Of a DNA stretch of 64,000 bases, positions 1-9,900 are shown piece after piece. This stretch comes from Nilaparvata lugens (Eukaryota > Arthropoda > Insecta > Hemiptera > Delphacidae): contig NC_052511.1 of the NCBI RefSeq assembly GCF_014356525.2, positions 33,424,687 to 33,488,686 of the forward strand. Reading direction: 5' to 3'. Numbering within the stretch: position 1 is the first letter of the stretch; every line of letters starts with the position of its first letter. The notes under the pieces were generated by a model. The model had not been told where the DNA came from. It saw nothing but the letters and a program-made list of their open reading frames with translations, and ran no database searches. Position numbers and translations under genes: made by a program.

Positions 1-178
1 AATTTCATAAGTATTGAAATTCACGAGATGGAATATATTAGGTTATAAAATATAAACATGAAGTAGGAAGTTGAAAAAATATTATACCAAATGAGAATAC
101 TGAGATGTAATTAAATGCAAACACTTAGAAAATATAAATAAATAAGTGGAGAGTCAGAGTTGAGAATCACCTACTTAC

Positions 179-309
179 TCTTATTCTGATAATCCAACTC
201 AACTGATGTATTACCATAATCGTGTAGTGGTATAGATCTACATTTATAATTCATAATAATTTCCTTTGAAGTTTCTACATGTACAGAAATATCTGTAATA
301 TTCAAATAT
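179..309 (-). CDS. possible OFD1-like exon 9
   Basis: A minus-strand open stretch begins with a base that completes the split Arg codon of exon 8 and then reads YLNITDISVHVETSKE and on to VELDYQNK. It ends at a strong donor (AATAAGA|GTAAGT). The acceptor (AACCAAATAAG) has a weak pyrimidine tract. If real, the gene continues past the left edge. A transcript is needed to decide. Confidence 0.3.
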
Positions 310-653
310 CTTATTTGGTTGGATATTACATTCGACTTTTACAACAGTATTTACATATTGTGTACAGTAAATTGTTCCAGTTCCAATCGTAAATTGCTCC
401 ATACTGTCAAATTCCGAAATTATATTCTAATAATAGCTCATGAATTGCCCCATTATATCCTTCAAGTACTGTTCAAAAATTGCTACATACTGAAGTCAAA
501 TTCTGAAGTTTCATCCTAATAATAGCTCTTGAATTGCTCCATACTAATAGTCAAAAGCTGTTAATTCTGACGTCTTCGAACTCTGTTACTCTATTTGATT
601 ATAAAATTTTACAGTGTTTAATTAAATAGAACTTATAATAAGTAGATAATGCA

Positions 654-959
654 CTACCTTTGCCGAGCCTCCTCAATCATCTCCTCAGTGGTGGTCGATT
701 CGTCTGACGAATTGTTGTTGGGAGGAACGGGCGACCGTGACGCTAACCGCCGCGTTCTGCGTCGCAAACAGTTGCCGGCAGCACTCGTGTTGTTGGCGTC
801 ACTCGGAGGCAATGTGGTACAAGCGAGAGGAGCGGTGTTTGCAGTCATCCGAGACGCCTGCGTGGATCGTGACACTGAGTTGGGAAGTCGCTCAGAAAAG
901 CTCGTCTCTTCCCCGGACCCGGTGTGTGGTGGCCAGGCTGGTCTTGGGTGCAGTCTCAC
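654..959 (-). CDS. OFD1: OFD1-like exon 8 (possibly terminal)
   Basis: The acceptor is CGATTAG|GTGAGA in phase 0 with exon 7. It encodes a low-complexity Ser/Thr/Pro/Arg region ending SSDESTTTEEMIEEARQR. The reading frame stops at TAG (656..654), but the same bases form a plausible donor (CAAAG|GTAGTG) at 658. So the exon is either terminal, with an ATTAAA-type poly(A) signal about 35 bp further on, or it splices onward. Base composition is GC-richer than the flanks, as expected for coding DNA. Confidence 0.6.
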   Translation of the reverse strand: MRLHPRPAWPPHTGSGEETSFSERLPNSVSRSTQASRMTANTAPLACTTLPPSDANNTSAAGNCLRRRTRRLASRSPVPPNNNSSDESTTTEEMIEEARQR

Positions 960-3900
960 CTAATCGAAACATAATTAAAATTGGACTAAAATTGTTAAAG
1001 TGAAAGCATAACCCATTGTTGGATTGCTATGTGATGTACATAAATACAACACAATAAATAAAAATAATTTTACAATAATTTTAAAATGAAAAAACACAAT
1101 AAGGAAAATATAAACAAAGTCCAACGTACATGGGAATAAAATTTATTGGTTGTCTACCAGGTTACATAAGGCATGAACGTGATAGATCAAAATTCAAGGA
1201 ATCGTTGAGAGGATATTTGATAAAGTTAGCATGCTACAGTATAAGCGAGTTTACTCTAAAAATGAATAGTCACTTTTCTCTTTAGCTTCAAGTTAGTTTT
1301 AGTTTTGTCTTATTCATGTAAATTTGCATGTATGTTTTGAAAATAAATGATTGATTGGAACTATTTCAATTGAAATTTGGGAGAGGAGATGTTTATTCAT
1401 AGACAATAGATATAATCCAGGTGTAAACAAAAGACATTCGCTCAAAACTGCTTTAATATGAGGCGTTGTTCTTTACTATGATGCTGTACACAACTCATAT
1501 AATTTGTGCATGATTAAATTATTATTATTATTATTATTATACTAACTACTGTAGTATGTTACGCATTTAATACTTCAAGTTCTAAACTTTGTTATTATTA
1601 TTAAGGATAAATACATTTGAATTTGAAATGCACAAAACAAAATACTACAGTGAGGTCCTCGTTATAATGGTAGTATTCGATTGACAATGGTGTTGTCATC
1701 CTTGTCTATCATTCTACAAGGCAGATAGCGCTAGCTCTGTAAAGCTGCTAGATCGTGTTTTAACAATAAAGCAATATAATAATGAACTAATTATTCAATC
1801 TCGAATATGAAAATGTATTATTTAATCATAGGAAAACATATTCTCTTGACGCACAAAACTATTTTAGACAAGAATGAATACAGTTAATATTACATCAAAT
1901 ATACCGGTGTCAGCTATGCTCTATAGAAGGCAGTGACAAGGCAAAGAATCAGCAACGCTGTTTTCCAATTTTACTCAACTGTCATTAGGCTACGTGGACC
2001 TCACTATATGTGTTAAAATGAAGACTGAAAAAATAAATTGATGTAAATTTTATTTATCTATTAATATAATAAAGTAAAAGAAGCTAGGTTTGTGTGCCGC
2101 ATCATCACACTCAACTACACTACTGATTAATTTGAAAATTTGTACAAGAATTTTGAATAAAACGAGGATACGTGAAGGCTCATTTAATATAAATAAACTT
2201 TTATCCGAATATTGATATTTAAATGAGCAAATGTGTAAAAAGATTTTGAATAAACCGAGGATACTTGAAGGCTCATTTAAATCAATTTTCATCCCAATTC
2301 TAATGATATTTCAATGATTATGTTCATCTCGTATCTGACTGAAACTAATAGAGAATTGGTACACAGTAATAACTCCCAACCCATGATATAATGCTGCACT
2401 ATGATAAATGAATATCTCAACAATCCAATACATGTCTCATACTTGAATGAAAAACGAATTATTCAACTGCCCCACAAACACAAACGCAGTTATAATATAC
2501 ATTACAACTGGAGAAAAGTATAATAAACGGTAGGTTGTAGGTTCGGTCCCCCATTTTTTCTCAACTAAATGTGAGAATTTGACTGTGATTTTGACAAAAT
2601 TTGGTTTTAACTGACCGTTGGCTGTGCAGCTATTGGTGGAGTGGTGATGAGATGCAGCTGCTGAGCATCTTGCAGCTGATTGGTGAGGTCAGCGGCACGT
2701 GTCGTCAGCTCGTCAATGCGACGTCGCTGACGCATCACGCGCTCCCGCAACTCCTCTTTCTCATCATCATCACGCTGCTGCTGCATATCCTTCATAGAAA
2801 AAAATATCGTTAAATAAATTGCAAAGATAAAGATAAAAATTAAGATAATATACGAAAAAGATCTAAAGATGAATAAAAATAAGTTCAGATAAATTCAATG
2901 ATAAAGATAAATTGAATACAAAGATAATGTTGAACAGGCTTGAAATTGATGAATATGACGATAAAGCTGTGTTTTAGTTTGTGCGTAAATGCCGTCGTCG
3001 ACTACGACAGGGTGAGGATCTCAGATTGCATTAAGATTATGTTCAATTATGTTTTAATGGGGGAGGTAGAGTTTATACTTTTTAATAATTTTAAATGGCA
3101 ATATGTTGATATTATTAGAAATGTTTTAATTCTTGAATAATAAACACAAATAATGGAAAATTATTTGATCAGCTTTTTAGCACACTTGAAATTTGGACAA
3201 TATAAATGTCAACAATGCTTGTCGTGGTCGACTGCGGAAGTTTAGGCACAAACGAAAATGCACCTTTAGAACTGCGAAGTGATCTGATATCTTTGAATTA
3301 CGTTCCAGTTTATATGAAGGTGGTGGTGAGGGAGTAAGACAACTTCTTTGGACTAAATGGATAAATTTTAAAAATATTTTTGAAATTACATAGGTTGTTG
3401 GTTCCGGCTGCCTAAAACAGTAGTTGGGTCATGTCAAAGGCCTGGAAATTGATCAAGTGCGAACAATTGGAGGAGCTGGAGCTTACAGTATTTATCTAAT
3501 GAACCCTAAAGAGTGTAAACTATTGTGATTTTAAAATGTTCCAATAGATTTTTCTGTTGGTTTATATAGGTTTAAAAACATGACATTAATTACACTTGCA
3601 CTGTACACTACACGAATTGTAGAATTCGGAAATAAAAGTTTTAGATCCAAGTTCAATCAAATAATAACGATAATAAACTATACTGTTTATTAGAAAAATA
3701 AAATATACTGATAGTAAATGTTCAACAATAGAGAAAATATTTTGTTATGGTTTCATTTTCAACATGCAATTGAATGGGATACTGAATGCATGTACTTTAA
3801 CGGAAACATAGTAGCACTGTTGTATGTGTTAGCATTAAGCTGCGTACACATATTCGCGCTTCCAACCAGCACCGAGCACGCTCCTCCCTCGTACCGCCCT

Positions 3901-6900
3901 CGTACCGCCCTCGTACAACCATCGAACCACAGTCGCTCCTCCCACGCACCCATCATGAACGTTACGGAAGATGTTAGATCTTCTCGCGTTCCCCGGTCGA
4001 ACCACTGTTGCTCCCCGGTCGATCATCAATCGCTCTGCTGGAGTGACGTTCGGTTGCGGAGCAGAGCGAAAGTCTGTACGCACCTTAAAATTTGACACAA
4101 ACGAATTATTATTTTTTAATTCTCAACTTACCATATTCTTCTGTGTCTCCGGAGTTGGCAGCACTGTCTGCAGACCCTTGTCTTGTTTTTCAACGTGATT
4201 TGACGGCGCATGCGCACCACCTTGCAAGAGTCCACTGCACTGGTCTTGAAGCCATTTCAGCAGATTCATTCCTTCCAGCTGAGTCGCTGCGTCCTGCTTT
4301 TTCTTCTCTTCAGTCTTCTCTTTCTCTACGCGCTGCTCCTCCAATTCCTTATTTCGGAAAAGTAAAAGTCTGAGAAAACAATAAAAGCCACGTAGAAAAT
4401 AACACAAAACTAGAAATTCCACACACAATATTTTTCACAATTCCATTGAATTATAAAAATATTAATAATCAATATGAATATAAATATTATGATCAATTTG
4501 TAATGATTTTTATTCTTGAATGTTGAGACTTATTCAAGATTGAATAACAAACTTCAGCTATAAACATTATTAATACTAAAAAAACTCAAATCTCACCTTT
4601 CATATGCGGTCTCTATATCCGCCTTCTCCAACTCCATTTCACTTTTCTTAGCTTCTAGTTCCTTGGCACTTCTATCCATTTTCTCTTTCAATGCCTCTTC
4701 TTGTTGTTTCATCATTTCTGTTTCTGCCTGGAATTAAAAAAAAACATTTCAAGAATCTCTTACTTTGAGATCGAATGTTGATGCTTTCTACTAGCCAGAT
4801 TCGTAATAATATAATAGATTGACATAGATATAAATTACGACGTATTCAGAAATTAATGTATCGAAAACGATAACAATATTCTATTGATTCAGTTTGCAAT
4901 CAATAAAATATCAGAATGAGCATAACTGAAGAAAATGACAGGTCACGATTATACATCTCCCTGTGTAGATGATGTCCACTTTTGAAAGAAGAAAATATGC
5001 ATAGAAAAGATGATTGAGGGACAGATATAAGGGCAAGCTAATTCATTGATTGCGATTCAATTCTTATGCACAAAAAAAGGAAAATATATTAATAATAATG
5101 AACACATGTAGCCTATATGAGGATGAGTATCCCAAGGGCCTCTGATACAAATGAGTTGGTTTAGACAACACAAATCCACATGAACTTAGTTTTGATTTGT
5201 CCATTTTGATTACATCTTTTCTATTATAGTAAAGATCATACACAAATTAACTCACCATTCAATCCAATACCGTACATGATTAAAATCTAAAACAATAAAT
5301 AATTAAGTTGACTTGATACTTATTTTTTAAACATTCAACTAATAACAAACTGCTTTTTGAAAACGATAATAATTGAGGGAAAATGTCGAACAAACCTCAA
5401 GCTTAGCCAGCTTCTCTTTCACTTCATTGTGCTGACTGATCAGTTCATTGGCAAACACTCTCAGTTTCTCTTCTTTCTCCTCGATTTCCCCTCTCATTTT
5501 CTCTTGCCATTCGTTGAAAAACTCTTCTCTTTCTTCTTGCCTTCTAAGCTTCTCTTCTATCAACATACTGTACTTGGCTGCCTCTTCTTCCTTCACACGG
5601 AGAATTTCTGCCTCGTGGATCCTGTTCAAGACAAACACAAAATTGAAAAAAAAGAAATTCTAGATGAGACTAATTAACAGAAAAATTAAAATCCAATGAA
5701 ATTCAGTTATAAATAGCATTTTTAATTTGTAGTATGTAGTATTTGTTGAATGTAATCCATGTTTCATTTGAAAAATCCATGATAATATATTGGTTTAAAA
5801 CTAACTATTCCACTTCCATAAGAATACTCAGAGGTCCAGTGCTCTAAATTAAAAAATAAAAAATTGTAAACGTCAAATTGTTTAGTCCATAATTAAATGT
5901 TTATCAACAGTGAATGACACAAGCCTGACGCTTATTATTGGTTAATATCGGAGTTGAGTTTGAGATATTGAGCCAAACGGTCGTGTTTTTCTTAGCTCTG
6001 TTATCGCAAAGCAATGATTGACGCTGCAAGTTACCGCGCGCGAGTTGGTTTGTTTCATAGTAAAAACTTTATAAAAGTTGTAAAATCAGTGTCTCCTTTT
6101 TACTTTGTGAACGGATTTTCATGGTTTTTGGTGATTACATCGATTTTGATTATTGGTGGCGTTGAGTTAAACCCAGGTCCGGAAACTGAAGTTACTCTTC
6201 ACGATTTATGGGCTAGACTTGAATGCTTGGACAGTGTGTGTAAAGATGTAGGAGTGAATAAAGACTCAGTGGGAAAAATAACAAAGGAAATCGGCGATGC
6301 CAGGAACGAAACTCAAGAGCTTAAAGGGAAAATATCAACGCTTGAAGAAGAAAACATTCTCCTGCGACGTAAGATTGAAAACCTCGAGAGTTATTCAAGA
6401 AGATCACACCTGATTTTCTTTGGTGTTAGAGAACGAGTAGGGGAAAGAACAGGGGAGGCCGAAAATTTGATCACCGAAATAATCACTGAGAAAATGAGAG
6501 TGAAGCTGAGACCAGAAGATATAGAAGGAGCTCATAGATTAGGAAGAAATACAAACAAAGATCGACCAATCATTCTGCGATTTTTGAGCTTCAAAAACAA
6601 ACTCGAAGTTTTGAGAGCAAGAAAAAATTAGCAGAACCAAGAATAAAATTATCTGAAGATTATTCCTATGAAATAAGAATGACAAGGAAAAAGTTATTAG
6701 CCTACTCACAACGTTTGAAACAGCTAGGCCACTCCACACATGTTAATTATGACAGAATTTTGGTCAATGGCAGTTTCTACACGCTAACAGATATAGAAAA
6801 AATTGAAGAAAATGAGCAATTGGAGAATTTTGTTTTTCCTGGAAAACCCCAATCAAAGATGAATGTGAATAAAAAGGGAGCAGAAAGAATAAGTGAGGAG

Positions 6901-9900
6901 AATACAGTGAATAACAGCTCACAGCCTGAGAGAACAACTTACCTAAGTCACCAATCTGTCCAGCTGACCCCAGTAAGAAACAACGAACCAAACACATCAT
7001 ATGAGGGGACTTCGTCTGGGAGAGGATCAGCAAACTACATGGGAAGTTCGAGCGATAACAATTTTCAAGAGAAATATCCTGTTTCGAGTGAAGGAGCTGA
7101 AGAGCCGCTGCCAGAAATCGAGACACATGAAGCTTCACATGTAAACCGCGAACAACGACCAAAGCAGCCGGTTCAGAGAGTGATGAAGCAGTGGCTCGAT
7201 GCAGCTTGTCTAACAAGAAGTCAAAAAAGGGCGAAACCCCCAGCTGAGAGGACTTCATAGCTAGCAGCAGTTGGTGGAACAGTGACTTTGTCAGTTATAA
7301 AAAATAATACTTGTGAATTTATTATTGGTAGTAGTGGTAGTAACAATAATGAAATTAGAAATAATTTTTTGAATTCAGATGAACTTTCAAAAAGGAATGA
7401 GAAGCCATTATTTTAATATTATGTTTTGGAATAGTCAGGGTATTTCTATTTTTTTAAATTTGGATGCAAATCAAAGAGCCTATGTACACGACTTTTCAGT
7501 TATTTGTTTGTGTGAGACTTGGATGCTAGGCGAGATTTATTCATTGAATGTGAACGGGTTTAAACTGATATCAGAAGAGCAGTTAGAACAGCTGCTAGAG
7601 GTAGAGCTAGTGGGTCTACTAATGTTGATAAAAGATGATTTAAAGGTAGATATTATTGAATCTAGAAGTGAATTGATATTGGAAAGCATAACAGTCAACA
7701 GACGGAAATTTATCGAAGGTCAATTGTATTTTAAACTAGATAAGATAGCACAGTGTCTTGATAGCCTTTCAGAAGTATTCGAAAAGTGGAAAACACTTGA
7801 TGAATAATAGCATGGTCATAGTGGGGGGAGACTTTAACGTGAGAGTGAGAGAACTTAACTATTCTTGCTCAATCAACGGCTCCTCTCTATCTGCCAAGAG
7901 AAAGTCCTGCGATAAAAGAATCAGCGGATACAGTCATAGATAGGCTGGTAGAATTGATGGAGAATAATATGTTCACTCTACTCAATGGTAGATCTTTAAG
8001 CGACGACCCAGCAAAATACACATGTCATAGCGGTAGGGGTAGTAGCGTAATTGTCCTCATATGGATTAATATAAATTGTATTGAACACATTCGAGATATG
8101 TGGGTATCCGATTCTGTTCTCACGTCCCAATAATTGTCGATTTGTCTCCTAATCAGATGCAAGTTGCGTCGGGAGTGGATGCGGATAAATGGATAATAGT
8201 GTGGCGGGAGAGTAAAGGATTGGAATTTCACAACAGCATGTTGGAGTTGCATGATCTGATAGAGAGGATGGATTGAATGTGGATATGTTCGAGACAGTTA
8301 CAGGAGCAATGTATACAGCAGCTGAAAGTAGTGACATGGTAAAATTAAACTGTAATAATTTCAAATTTAAAAATAAACCATGTTATGACAGGCATTGTCA
8401 GTGAGAACAGCGGAAGGTTGGCGAGCAAAGAGTAACGCAGAGGTGAACGTGTTCCTGAATGAAGAAGATATTGTGCGGTTTACAATCAGCTTTAGTGTTG
8501 GCAACCTGTCCTCTTTTAGTCCGGAGGCTAAAAGATAAATTTGAAAGGACTGTTCAATTTTTTTCCAGTTTTCACTTAGGATGCCATCAAGGCACAACTT
8601 AGCTGGGACATTACAAGAAGCCACCATTGTAGACTGTAGTTGTAAATCCAGTTTACGTATTCACAGCTCAACACAACTAATTCACTAGAAACTCAAAACT
8701 AAATACCAATTGCGCCATGTTATGTGTTCACTCAATAAATAAAACATCAGTTATAATGATTAATCTGTTTATTTAAATAGATTATAAAGTTCAAGAGAGA
8801 CATACTAGTTTTCTAGACTGCCAAGCGTCTAATCATGTCCAGCCTGTCCTGCAGTGTAGCCAACTTACTATTATAACTTATAACTATCAGAATAAATATG
8901 ATATATAATAATTTTAACATTATAATTATTCTATTACATAACACTTCTTTCACTTTAGGAGAGCAACTTAACATGAAATCACTTTGCTAGAACAAGAATC
9001 GTAACTCATCTGCGCCTGGCATCGGGTAGGGGTATTTTTTCAGAGATAGAGAAACATGGATAGACTCTTCCAAGAATTCTTCTAGATGTAATTACAGAGA
9101 GTTTGAAACTCTGGAGCATTTTATGTTGCGCTGTCCTATGTACAGATGCTGTAGAATTAAATTTTTAAATAAATTTTACCAAAATATAGTTGATGGTACT
9201 GTTGTCAAACCTTTCAGAAGAGAAGATAAATAGAGTTTTTCTTTACACTGTGAAGTCTTTAGAGATAAGAGAAATGATATGTGATATGTAATTCAATCTG
9301 TTATATTTTGCTTCTATGTGATATAATGTAAGATAATAAGGTTAATAATTGGTGACCACTACTAAATAGACTATTACCACTGCTCCTTATTCAATTCGTA
9401 ATATTGTTTTGTTCCAGCTGTATTAACCATACATACATCTTTCATGAACAAATAAATTGATTTATATTGGTGAATATCTGAGATGATATGGATGTAATAA
9501 GCGACTAATTGATCTAATTGATTCATTGATTCAGCACACCCCACCATGAAGCCTGTTTTTGTATTTTATTATAAGTTTATTTTTGATTGTGATTTTTTGT
9601 ATTTTGAGTTCTTTTATGTATATTGTGTTCAATTGAATAAAAATTATTGATTGATTGTGGTCTTATTTGTGGTTACTCCCGTCTCATTGGTATCAAATTT
9701 AATTATTGTGATTATATGAATGGTCCTCAGAATCGTGTCATCAATTATTTTCGCAACATTTACTCTACTGACTTAGATATTCATAAAATACTAATAAAAA
9801 GTACATTCATTCATAGATTATTATTCTTGAATCACTATGAATGATTGGAAAAGGAAAAATATACTTAAAGCCCGAAACTGTTCCATTCCCAAATTTTGAT

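Larger units (their letters stand above)
5915..9656 (+). mobile_element. Decayed LINE in OFD1 intron 3, antisense to the gene
   Basis: In order it carries an ORF1 (6014-7260, one frameshift), an endonuclease remnant (about 7379-8400, several frameshifts), apparent loss of the whole reverse transcriptase, a C-terminal zinc-knuckle remnant near 9080-9230 (EFETLEHFMLRCP), and a 3' end with AATAAA and an ATTGATTG tail at 9643-9656. The stretch 8400-9000 has no readable LINE protein and may include another insertion. Both ends are approximate. Confidence 0.65.

Noticed and set aside
649..1003. Plus-strand frames over OFD1 exon 8
   Set aside because: Antisense shadows of a GC-rich exon. The minus frame joins in phase with exon 7.
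8367..8627. 86-codon minus-strand frame in the OFD1 intron 3 LINE region
   Set aside because: It could have been an extra OFD1 exon, but exons 3 and 4 already join in exact phase and the peptide is not coiled coil.
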